This document shows positions 54,601-64,000 of a stretch of DNA of 64,000 nucleotides, one piece after another. This DNA comes from Aedes albopictus (Eukaryota > Arthropoda > Insecta > Diptera > Culicidae). The stretch is from assembly GCF_035046485.1 (NCBI RefSeq), contig NC_085137.1, positions 449,430,980-449,494,979 of the forward strand. Direction: 5' to 3'. A program made the translations under genes and the position numbers. Each line of letters opens with the position of its first letter. Position 1 is the stretch's first letter. The notes beneath the pieces were generated by a model. That model saw only the letters and a list, made by a program, of their open reading frames with translations, was not told the DNA's origin and did no database searches.

Positions 54601-54762
54601 AGTAGCATAGCGTTAACGTGGAAAACCACGGATCAGAGTGCGAGGGCTGTTTTTCCCAAATCGCAGTCCAAACGGTTACGGCAGCTGGGTAAATGTTACG
54701 TAGAAAAACAAAAAAAAAATTGTTGAAATTGTTCAGACAATCGTGCTGAAAGTTTACTACTA

Positions 54763-55449
54763 GGGTCAAGTGGGGTAAAATGCCATTTTTCAAACTTTCG
54801 TCGTTTTCAATGATAATTAGCTTCATATGTTAGGCTTTCAAAGTGGTAACAGCAACTAGACAATATTTGCTCGATACTTCAGCAAAAATATTCACTAAAT
54901 TATTGCATTTTCATCGATTTTTAACGATTTTAAAAACAGGTTCGTAAAACGGAAGTGGTGCAAAAAGACCACCTGCCATGGGGTAAGATGCCACTTCATG
55001 AAAACATTCAAAAATTACGTCCATCAGTTTTCGGGCATTTTCGACTCCTTTTCCTCCCTCTGTCCCGTTTTTTCGTATATTCAATAAATGGAGTTTTACC
55101 CCCCTCCCCGCAAAACGATGATCGTAATATTTGAATGACCCTTAACATGGAAAGCGTAGACATCAACAACCATGCGCCTCCATGTGTACCTCAATCTCGT
55201 TGGAAACACTTGGCTGGTAATAAAATCACCAAAAAACCTTAATTGCAAGCACGAAAAACCGGAAGTTGCCAGTTTTCATTGGGAAATCAAAAGATTTTTC
55301 GTGGGTTTGGTGGCCTAGCTTCTAGAAGAATGTTTAATGCAAACATATCTTGACACCATTCACCTATAGTAATGAACAAGTCCCATTCAGGAATGATTTT
55401 ATGAATTGGGCCATTTTACCCCATCTTGGCATTTTGGGCTTTGTTCCCC
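54763..55449. mobile_element. TA-flanked element (GGGGTAAAATGCCA class)
   Basis: Left end GGGTCAAGTGGGGTAAAATG and right end complement GGGGAACAAAGCCC, with TA at 54761-54762 and 55450-55451. GGGGTAARATGCCA recurs near 54979 and inverted near 55411. The right terminus has diverged from the left. Confidence 0.6.
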
Positions 55450-55464
55450 TACTACTTTTAGTCC

Positions 55465-55872
55465 TGAGCACCCATGGTAGTGCAGAGGGCCATACAGTAG
55501 GATCTCTATACTGGGCGATAACACTTCACTGTGTTGACCTGTGGTCAGGTTAAATTTCTGTCGACTTCCTTTGTTTCCTTGTTGAGGCTGCGCCAATATG
55601 AGCCTCTAGGTCTACCGCTGCTGCGATGTCCTTCTGGGTTCAAATCTTACGGCTTGCAGATGTCGTTTCCGCTTCTACGTAGAGTGTGGCCGATCCACCT
55701 CCACTTTCGCTGCCGAATTTCTGTCGCTATTGGCTTTTGATGACATCGTCGATGGAGCTCCACGTTGGAGATCCAATTGTAAGGTCACCATGCACAAATT
55801 ATATACCGCAGGCATCTATTGATGAAGACCTGCAGCCGTTGAGTGTTCTCCACTGACACACACCAGCTTTCA
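55465..55872 (-). mobile_element. LINE 3' fragment (reverse transcriptase tail)
   Basis: Minus-strand motifs QRLQVFINRCLRYI and RKWRWIGHTLRR are characteristic of the region after the reverse transcriptase in RTE-like LINEs. Frameshifts throughout. It abuts the oppositely oriented LINE piece at 55873. Confidence 0.6.
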
Positions 55873-56316
55873 CATAACATAGAGAACATAAGAACGGGAG
55901 ACCACGACAACAGAGAAAACGGCGACGCCAGCAGAGGACGAAAATGATCAAACTTCCACGCTGAGGGAAGTAATACCACTTACCAGCTCAAAGCCAACAA
56001 ATCAGTTGATAAGGATGGCACCACAGTTGAACTCATCAAGATGGGTCCAGACAAGTTAGTCGCCTGTTCGCACCGGTTGATTTTCAGGATCCGGGAAACC
56101 GAACAACCACTGGAGGAGTGGCAGGAAGGGGTAATCTGCCCCATTCACAAGAAAGGCGACCATATGGAATGTGAGAACTTCCAAGCGATCATCATTTTGA
56201 GTGCTTCCTACAAAGTGTTTCCCAGATCTTCTTCCGTCGTCTATCACCTGAAACAAATGAGTTCGTAGGAAGTTATTAAACAGGTTTCATCGACGGCCGG
56301 TCGACAACGCCTGAAA

Positions 56317-56473
56317 GGGGCTGTCCATAAACCACGTGGTCATGAGAAGGGGGGGGGGGTTCGGCCTATGAGCATTTTGTATGGACGAATAAAAAAGTTT
56401 GTATGGACAAATGACCACGCGGGGGGGGTTGAGAAGTCCCAAAAAAATGACCACGTGGTTTATGGACAGCCCC
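56317..56473. mobile_element. GGGGCTGTCCAT MITE, copy 2
   Basis: Ends GGGGCTGTCCATAAACCACG and exact complement, 3-bp duplication AAA (56314-56316, 56474-56476), G-rich interior. TIR plus 3-bp duplication is consistent with PIF/Harbinger-type mobilisation. Confidence 0.75.
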
Positions 56474-56777
56474 AAACGCGAAGCAGTAAAGATGAAGAGG
56501 TAAAGAACAAAGTAGATGCAGGTAGGCGGAACCAAACACGACCGTATCCGTGTAGGTAAAGATGGGGATACCTTCGAGGTGGTGGAGGAATTCGTCTATC
56601 CTTACTGACGGCTGACATCAATGCCAATCGTGAAATTCGAAGGCGCATTATTAGTGGAGGTCGTGCCTACTACGGGCTCCAGAAAAAGCTGCGGTCTAAA
56701 AAGATTCACTCCTGCACCAAATGCTCCATGTTAAAAACGCTTATAAGACCGGTGGTTCCCTACGTACACGAGACATA

Positions 56778-57015
56778 CACGCAACTAAAAAACCTTAGAA
56801 AGTTCATAAGATTTTTGCCATAATTGAACTATATGAATGCCATGAGGAAAATCTTATGAAAATTCATTTTCATAAGATTTTCTTATGTCATGCCATAAGG
56901 ATAACTTATGAAAACTAGTTTTCATAAGGTATTCTTATGGCATCCATAAGAATGAGTTATGGCAAAAAATCATAAGGTATTATGATGAATTTCGATAGTT
57001 TTTTTTTGCTGAGTG
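56778..57015. mobile_element. CATAAG-rich TA MITE
   Basis: Ends CACGCAACTAAAAAA and TTTTTTTGCTGAGTG, TA on both sides (56776-56777, 57016-57017) within LINE copy D. The interior is dense in CTTATG and CATAAG, including the palindromes CTTATGAAAACTAG and complement. Confidence 0.7.
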
Positions 57016-57150
57016 TAGACCACGTTCGAGGTGGACCTGCAAGAGCTTGGAGTTTTTGAGCGACGCGTGCTGTGGGATGAAACACCAGCTCGCTGCACTC
57101 TACGGCGAACCCAGACTCTAGATATGCATTCCCAAGGGTGGCAGTCATCG

Positions 57151-57394
57151 GCTAGTTAGTAACTACATTCTTACATCTCCGGTTGTTTTTTTTTATCTAG
57201 ATATGCTTTAACTGATCCAGACTAGTTTTTTCTTACACTTATTCTGAAGTGCCGGAAGAAGAGCATTTTCTCAAACTTTCGCCGAAATCCGCACAGCCGA
57301 GTGCTCGGTAAACAACAACATTACCGAGATCTCAGCGACTTTGACAGTTCATTACTGAGAATTGGCAACTGTTTTACTGAAAATCGTATTTAGC
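57151..57394. other. Unassigned spacer
   Basis: Includes ATTACCGAGATCTCAGC, a motif seen at the ends of some mosquito MITEs, but no matching second end was found. Confidence 0.3.
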
Positions 57395-57397
57395 TGA

Positions 57398-57559
57398 GGG
57401 GCCATCCATAAACCACGTGGTCATTTTGAGGGGGCGGGGTGTTTGGGCAAAGACCACGATCCATACAAATTAAAAAAAATGTATGAACGAAACACCACGC
57501 GAGGGGGGGGGGGTCTCGGAATCTCCCAAAAAATGACCACGTGGTTTATGGACAGCCCC
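57398..57559. mobile_element. GGGGCTGTCCAT MITE, copy 3
   Basis: Ends GGGGCCATCCATAAACCACG and CGTGGTTTATGGACAGCCCC, 3-bp duplication TGA (57395-57397, 57560-57562). Confidence 0.75.
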
Positions 57560-57679
57560 TGATTAACGTAATTCATACCGAGATAGGGTATATGTACCAT
57601 ACCTTGGCCTAATATGTAAGCCGCATTGACAATTTTAACCATAACTCGTGAATTAATAGCGCTAGAAATGACATGTTTA

Positions 57680-58942
57680 CCCAACTAACATTTATTGTGA
57701 ATGTAAACGTCAACAAAGCGTCCTCAATACGACTTGATGCTGAGTAACGGTGTTGTACATATGGACGGAAGCTTCTATGCAAGCCCTATACCAATGAATC
57801 TGGCGAACTTATTCAACATGTATATGCTGTGTGAGCAGCTTCTATACCATCAAGTCAAAGCTCTTTTCTCGGCTTCTATGTAACCACTACCTGAATAACA
57901 TCTTGAGAAGGCGCTTTTTCAGCATTTTCACAGTTGTTAAATAATAGTTCTACGGCATCCCCAAATTAATCGATTAAATATAATTAGGTTATGGATACCG
58001 TGACGCAATACATGTGGAACTAGAATCATCGCTTTTAAAATTGAATAATAAAAGTCCTTGCCGCTACTTGGAATCGAACTCCCGATCTCCGTATCCACTG
58101 GTCCCGATGATGTCCTCGCTGCCACACTGCTATATATAAATAGTATTTAAAATAGCCCGTTTTGTTTTACTCCAGACAAGGTTTCATAATTGTGCCACAA
58201 GAAACCTTACCCAACTTCATTTACATTGAACAAGCTGTGTGGTTGCGCCAACAGGTTCTTCGTCACAGCTTCTAGCTGAAAGAGTGTTGTTTGAACAGCT
58301 ACGAAGCGCTGCTGTTTTGTGTTTGGCAACATTACAAAACGCACTGTATAAAAGCAACTGTTTTATTGGCTGGGACTCTTATTCGATTTGCACATCTTCC
58401 GGCAAATCTTCCGGAGTTGGATTAAAGTGCAATAAAGGCAACAAAAATAATTTCACAGCACAGAGATGGATAGCTGTAAAGTCTTTGTGTAGTAGCTATA
58501 TATCCCGCTTAAAGTTTGTTTTGTCAATAATGTTTACATCCGACAAGTCGTGTTGCTATACCAAAAGTTTCTTTATCACAGCTTCTAGCTGTAACGATAT
58601 CGCATAACGGCCTTCAAAGCGCTGCTGGTTTATGGATTTGTCAATATTTCGAATTGTGCTGTATAATAGCAGCTGTTTTGTTTTGTTTGTTCAAGTTTTC
58701 AAATCTTTCGGGAAATCTCCCGGAGTTGGAATAGAGTGCATTAAAGGCAGCCCGAGTGACAAGTAACTGATTTATGACAGCCGAGTTTGGTAGCTGCATG
58801 GTGCTTGTTTAGCAGCCGTGTATTAGCTTATGGTTTATATTTGACTAGCTTCCCTTCTATTCAGCGTTGACTGCTTCTATTCGATGGTTACACAACAGAA
58901 AGCAAATGACTGAAGCTTATAGCGCTGAAAATGTTAGTTGGG
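57680..58942. mobile_element. CCCAACTAACATTT element with TA duplication
   Basis: Ends CCCAACTAACATTT and AAATGTTAGTTGGG, TA at 57678-57679 and 58943-58944. The interior has related segments at about 58260-58420 and 58545-58745 (CACAGCTTCTAGCTG, AAATCTTCCGGAGTTGG), a diverged tandem pair. No transposase. Confidence 0.7.
58020..58135 (-). mobile_element. SINE-like fragment
   Basis: Minus strand contains GCAGTGTGGCAGCG and GGAGTTCGATTCC in tRNA-like spacing, inside the CCCAACTAACATTT element. No tail or duplication was fixed. Confidence 0.4.
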
Positions 58943-58944
58943 TA

Positions 58945-59361
58945 CTATATCACGCATTCTAAACAATGCATGTTTCACCACTTCGAAGTAAACTAACGTA
59001 AATATTCAAGAACTTGCTTAATTGCGTTGAAAAAATTCGATACGATGGTATGCAATGTTGGTCTATGGTACAAAAAATGGCCTATTAGTGGATACAACGT
59101 TGGCCTATTGCTTTCCGAACGCTAGAACCACTTATCCTCTCATTTTTTCAATATTTTTGCTGAAGTATTATCACTGTTTGTGCACCAATCTTACTTTAAA
59201 ATTACATTATCGGAACATTAATTTTCACAAAACTATAAATAAATCACTTAAAATACAGTTATTTCTTAATTTGGTAACGAACAACGCAACCCAATTATTG
59301 TGTTATATTTTTACAGCCACCGCACACAAAATCTTTCTTCCTGTTCGTTCTTTGTGGTTTA
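58945..59361. other. No gene seen
   Basis: AT-rich spacer between two TA elements. Confidence 0.4.
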
Positions 59362-59363
59362 TA

Positions 59364-61430
59364 GGGTAAATTATGATGGTTGGATAAGTTTGAGGTGTTC
59401 CAACACATAGTCGAAATTCATGTCGAAATTTAGTAATGATGGAAACGATTTTTCACAATAAATTCCAATTTGGCAGAAAACTCTACTCTTCTAGTTTACG
59501 AAAAGCTCTTCAAAAATCAAGTTAACTAAGAAAATAATTATACCAATATTTTTTATTGAGCGAACAATTCTGATCTTGGTTGTACCAATGCAGATTATTG
59601 TTGGACCAGAAAGCTGATGATGGTTGGTCCACCCCAAATTGGACTGACGCAATAGATTGCACACCTTTTCAAAGTGTGATTGCAGCGTAGCATGAGGTCG
59701 GATCGAGTTGCTGTCTTCTGTGCACTTATTCCTCATAGATCAAGGAACAACTCGAACAAGTGCACCGAAGATGTCGAGACGACCCGAGGCAAATGTGCAC
59801 TTTTATCACCCTTTCAGGTGACATATTGTTACGTGAGTTAAATCAATAACTGATGATCAAATCACTGATTGTTTTCTTGTAACTAATTCTTCTCTTGATG
59901 CGATATTGTTCAGGGTAAAAAGTGATATCTTTTTAATTAAACTATTTAATCGACAATATCGAGAAATGTCTTGTGTCGTTTAAGATGTGAGACTGAAATT
60001 CATGATATTTGGTTTAGGGTTGAATAAAACAAGTGATTGCGTTGCAGAATACAATGTATTTCAAATGCATTTACCCAGGCAGTATCGGATGGCATCATCT
60101 CTCAAATCTACCAACTCCGGAATTTGATTAAAGGTATAGGTTTTGATGTTCTACCAGTCGCAAGAAATATTCCTACACAAAGGGGAAATTTCGCTGGTAA
60201 ATCTTTACAACAAATCCTTAATTCCATACCGATGAAGTCGGTCTCTTATTGATGATAATGCCACTTTACATCCAGTGCAAATCCATGCCGAAAAAAAAAA
60301 GTTCACTGGTGAAGCGTCATATCCATTTGGTCTGCTAACGGAGGGGAAGTCGATCCTTGATAATCTTCAAATGTATCACACGGAACCTGCATTCAGTTGG
60401 TTAAGAACCTGGGCGTCGAATAAATGGCTGTCGGGGAACTTCGGCTATGTAGGAGTGCACTAGCTATCCGGACGAATAGAACGCATTTTCGGGGACCTTC
60501 TGAACAAGCGATTTTCGTTTAAATTCCCTTGATTTCGCCATCACACTGAAGCTCTCGATTATTCACAACCATCATGGTAACGGCTTGGTCCAACCCGAAT
60601 CATACGTAGGACCAATCATGATCATATTCGTTTGATTTAATTAGGCTAATTAACTGAACTTTTAAAAGAAAATATTTAATTTCAAATGTGTTACAATGAA
60701 GTTTACATATTTTCATAAGGTGGATACAAATTTTATTTTCACTTTTTGTCTCCCCCCCCCCTTAAAAAAATTTTGGCAGGATTTTGCATTTTGAGGGGGC
60801 AGATAAAAAAAATTATCAAAATTTAGGGCCTTGTAAAAAATTATTTAACAAATCCGATGAGTTTTTAATATATTTCAGATTAAATGCTTTATCATTTTTA
60901 TCACTCCCTCGACCACCCAAAGAGTGGTGGGATAAAAAGTGAAATAAATATTTGTAACGGCCTACATTGGCGAAACTACAGATTTTTGCCAGGGGGTGCA
61001 CTGCAAACAAATATTCATTAGTTTATCGATTCATCATTGATCACCCCATTTCTCACAACAATGCATCAAAATTCTAGGGGGTGCCTGGCACCCCTGGCAT
61101 CCCCAGTAGTTTCGCCTATGACGGCCTAATAGTGTAATGTAAAAAGATATAGAATTTTCGAAAGGATATTTCTATTATAGGTGCCTCAAAATGAGGCAAT
61201 ATCGAAGCCTCAATGTTGCTTCTGATGACCTTTCAAAAAATAATCATTTATATGAAAAATTTGAAGACATGGCAAGGAGAAACAACGTGTTTTGATTAAC
61301 AAGAGTTCATGTGATGATATGAGTGAGTATTTAGTTGAAGTTTTCAAATAAAAAGTTGATTGAATAGCATTTTTCAAAGTTGGTCCAACCATCATCAGTT
61401 TTCGATTGGTCCAACCATCATCATTTACCC
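59364..61430. mobile_element. TA-flanked element (GGGTAAAT, GATGGTTGGACC class)
   Basis: Ends GGGTAAATTATGATGGTTGG and complement of GGGTAAATGATGATGGTTGG, TA at 59362-59363 and 61431-61432. GATGATGGTTGGTCC-type motifs recur at about 59612, 60573 and 61381. It carries a nested hAT MITE and short frames without recognised motifs. Confidence 0.7.
60965..61120. mobile_element. hAT-type MITE, 156 bp
   Basis: Ends CATTGGCGAAACTAC and GTAGTTTCGCCTATG, with ACGGCCTA duplicated at 60957-60964 and 61121-61128. Interior CAGGGGGTGC and its complement are also inverted. Confidence 0.85.
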
Positions 61431-61633
61431 TACGCTAGCAATGTTGTTGACGTCACTTTACTGATGGGCCAAGATTTGGGTACATACTGAAAAAAAATGT
61501 CCTCAACATTCAGCTCACATTTAATTTGTAAAATAGTTAATATTCGTTGAATACAAATAAACAAATTCAAAATTAACCGTCGTTTCTAATGTTCAGTTAT
61601 CGAAAAGTCAATTCGAAATGTTCCAGAATCATG

Positions 61634-61906
61634 CACAGATAAAAATAATGAGATTTACACGTCATGTAAACTTCATTTTAGTCATGTAAACTTAGTGTTA
61701 TGATGGTTTACATGATATATCATGTAAATTTGTGTTATATGTCATGTAAACACTCAGAGTCATGCTGAATTACATGACATATAATGGAAGTTTACATGAC
61801 ATTTTATGACTTTTACATGATATGTCATGTAAACTTCTGTGACATACCACGCTCCAATTATGTGCATCATATGTCACAGAATTTTACACTCTCTTTTCGA
61901 TCTGTG
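61634..61906. mobile_element. CACAGAT MITE, copy 2 (uninterrupted)
   Basis: Same family as 40005-40624 with ends CACAGATAAAAAT and GATCTGTG. It retains the single TGTCATGT that served as target in copy 1. Flanking bases are TG on both sides. Confidence 0.8.
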
Positions 61907-62299
61907 TGTCATTTATAATCATGTACAAACAAGTTGACTACCTACTAAGCCGAAGAATCATGGCGTCTACAAAAGCTTAGTGACATTTTCATTCAATTTT
62001 AATGCTCCAAAGTGCTAGAATTGAAAAAAATATGTTACAGTTGTTCGGCGCATAGCTTTTCGGATCTCCAGTTATGCGTTTTTGTTTGAGTTTTTGGGTT
62101 ACGTCAATATAGGCCGAACGACTATATTGACTATGCCAACGAAGCATCCCGATACCCTATCAGTTTTAGAGTTTGCTGAGCAGTCGGCTGAGCGTGAAAA
62201 GTCGAGCCCGCGATTTTTTTTTAAGTGTTGTGTGCATATATTTCTCTTAAGTTTTAGTTATGCATTTGCGTTTTCGGCAAAGTTCTTTTGCATATTTTG

Positions 62300-62375
62300 A
62301 ACTAGCGCTGCCTAGTGAGAGAAACTCGAACCAAATGAATGCTCTCTAAGTAATCAGGATCCTGAAACATATGGG
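62300..62375 (-). repeat. Isolated relic of the 143-bp satellite unit
   Basis: ACTAGCGCTGCCTAGTG, a gap, then CTAAGTAATCAGGATCCTGA match the inverted satellite consensus at 5100-5260 with substitutions. Confidence 0.55.
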
Positions 62376-62479
62376 ATAGACATTTTGTCAGTGTTACGTT
62401 TGTCTTTGATATCAAAGAAATCACAAACAAATAGATGTAATACTAACGACATTGCAATTTCATATATCCCAGAACTTTA

Positions 62480-62760
62480 CTTGGATTACTTGGAGATTGC
62501 TCGGAATGTAGAACCGAAGACATATGACTGCCTTCCAACAAGATGCGTATCTAGAGCTCTGGAGAGGTATATTGAAAAATAAAAAGCTGCTCTAGATCAG
62601 TTACAGCAAATCTATACCAAGATCGATGATGTAAAAGGTAGCAACTATCAACCTAGCACTAGACTGCAATCCTCTAAGATGCAAGTTCTAGTGTTCTGGA
62701 GCGACATGCAAAAGAAAAAAAATGTCTAGAGTAGTTACAGCCAATCTAGATTAATATAGA
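62480..62760 (+). repeat. Diverged tandem pair, possible decayed gene piece
   Basis: Segment 62515-62615 (AGATGCGTATCTAGAGCTCTGG to CAGTTACAGC) is echoed at 62677-62740 (AGATGCAAGTTCTAGTGTTCTGG to AGTTACAGCC). In one frame the first copy reads LERYIEK then a stop. Origin unknown. Confidence 0.35.
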
Positions 62761-64000
62761 AAGCTTTTAAATGTGGTATCAATAAATCCAAGATACCTCA
62801 TGAAAAACTCCCCTCATGAAAAAACCTCATGAAAAACCCCCTTGTTTAAATCACTTATTTTATCTTTTGTTGATCCTAATAATGACTTAAGTTGACAGTT
62901 CCTGCTACTGAAAACTAAATCTATACCCAAGTTTCTGAGTTTTGATTTTAATGGTTTGTAATATTATCATCAAAGTTCACCGCAACCCTTTTCAACTCAT
63001 CTTGTTCAGTAGCAAGAGTTTTCATACTTTTTTCTAAATAAATCCCTTTTTTTCTTATCGATAATAGCTGTTAGGGATGTATGTACTATTGTCATTTATT
63101 ATTGAACTTTTATTATTGAATTTCTTACTCATTCCTTTGCCATTTTTTGTAGCTTACCCTATAAAACTGTTATACTATTCAAACTTAAATACTATTGTTA
63201 CCTATACCATAAAATCATGCACTCGATCACAGTCACTCAATTTTGTACTCTCACTCTCTTAATCATACACATGCAACTCATGCAGATAAACCCGAACACA
63301 CTTTATAATTAGTTTTAGTTGCCACCAGAACGTGGAAGAATATAGATGTGAAATCAAAGTACGTGTTTCTTCTATACCTCCGAAAGTCAGTCCGCCCGGT
63401 CGTTTTCGTTGTCCGCCGTGAGTGGTTTTTGCTAAGTGCGAAATTAGCAAGACACGTGGCTTTTCGGTGTACAGGTCTTACCCGCTGACCTGAAGTGTGG
63501 TGCTTTGTTCCAGTCCTTGGTTAGAAGGAGGACAACGCCTCATCCTCGGCGATCATCCCATGTGCGTCAACGCGGTCGCGAAACCCCTTTCTGAGCCTAG
63601 AGGCAAGCACCGTTAAGAAAGCCTCCGTAATTCGGACCCCGCGTAATAAGGTGCGTATACAATAGCCTTAACTGTACTATCGTTATATCCATTGAGCCTA
63701 GCTGTTTCAAAAGTATAGTCCATTTCCTTTTGTTTGCCTATATCACTTAAAGGAAGAGTATGCATTAGCCTGGTACACGGTTTATATGGGAAAATATAAA
63801 AAATGGAAAAACTCCTACTCCTGTATACTTTTTGAGTTCCATTTTGGTCCCATATCAACTGTGCAAAATTTCAGAACGATCGGAGAAACTATATTTTAGC
63901 GCTCGCCATTCTTAGTTTTTCATACGATTTACTATGGGGAAAATTTACCTCTTCAAAGAAAAATCGCTTGAAGTCACCCATTGGTCCCTAAAAATAAATC
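62761..64000. other. No gene recognised
   Basis: Includes a GC-richer block at 63380-63660 (CAACGCGGTCGCG, AAGCACCGTTAAG) that looks like part of a retroelement leader or a decayed exon but matches no motif I know. The window ends in a stretch with CAAAATTTCAGAACGATCGG, similar to 13161, probably a repeat. Confidence 0.3.

Larger units (their letters stand above)
55873..57150 (+). mobile_element. Non-LTR retrotransposon remnant, copy D
   Basis: Motifs ELIKMGPDKL and EEWQEGVICPIHKKGD (reverse transcriptase start) and GFIDGRSTT are followed by a MITE. Then come VVEEFVYPY and, after a second MITE, LQELGVFERRVL. Several stops and deletions. Related to copies B and C. Confidence 0.7.

Noticed and set aside
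62385..62582. 65-codon frame with LERYIEK as a gene
   Set aside because: Ends quickly, has no splice signals, and its 3' part belongs to a diverged tandem pair.
1..64000. Integrated flavivirus- or rhabdovirus-like sequences, often found near mosquito retroelements
   Set aside because: No frame showed recognisable capsid, glycoprotein or polymerase motifs of such viruses. A translated search would be needed to exclude short fragments.

Overview
The window looks like repeat-packed intergenic DNA from a culicine mosquito, most likely Aedes. The evidence is a BEL/Pao retrotransposon, tRNA-headed SINEs (one resembling Aedes Feilai), many palindromic MITEs with TA, TTAA, 3-bp or 8-bp target duplications, and a 2-exon gene whose intron would be only about 59 bp without its transposon. 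No species is proven. All identifications come from reading the sequence; no database was searched.

Layout. 0-2 kb: one small candidate gene (73 codons, two exons, AATAAA signal) with a TA-flanked transposon filling its intron. 2.5-6 kb: a TA-flanked foldback transposon holding two opposed arrays of a 143-bp tandem unit. 6.6-11.8 kb: eroded non-LTR retrotransposon (LINE) pieces and a first GGAATTCC-type minisatellite. 13.3-23 kb: two more minisatellite blocks, the larger a 5.5-kb array of a 24-bp unit that reverses strand near 19.88 kb. 23.1 kb: a SINE with perfect target duplications. 24.7-26.7 kb: MITEs and one possible coding first exon on the minus strand.

27.3-38.4 kb: a nested stack. 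A Penelope-like inverted-arm element with 14-bp flanking repeats was split by a 945-bp palindromic MITE and by a 7.34-kb BEL/Pao element (28809-36149, minus strand, 5-bp target duplication). The BEL/Pao polyprotein is open for about 1,810 codons and then meets one in-frame TGA before its last domain. 38.8-41.3 kb: another minisatellite with a MITE-in-MITE insertion. 41.8-42.1 kb: a copia-type pol scrap. 42.3-53.2 kb: a LINE cut by at least four DNA elements; removing two of them with one copy of each 2-bp duplication rejoins its reading frame. 54-64 kb: further TA elements, LINE scraps and MITEs.

How the parts relate. No operon or multi-gene pathway is present. The recurring themes are (i) TA-flanked elements whose termini carry a GGGG-type motif repeated inside the element, (ii) CCCRA-ended elements with variable 2-bp duplications, and (iii) degenerate GGAATTCC minisatellites totalling roughly 12 kb. 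I found no convincing novel functional system. The best leads are the transposon-filled intron, the two element classes, the foldback element with satellite arrays, and the nearly intact BEL/Pao copy.
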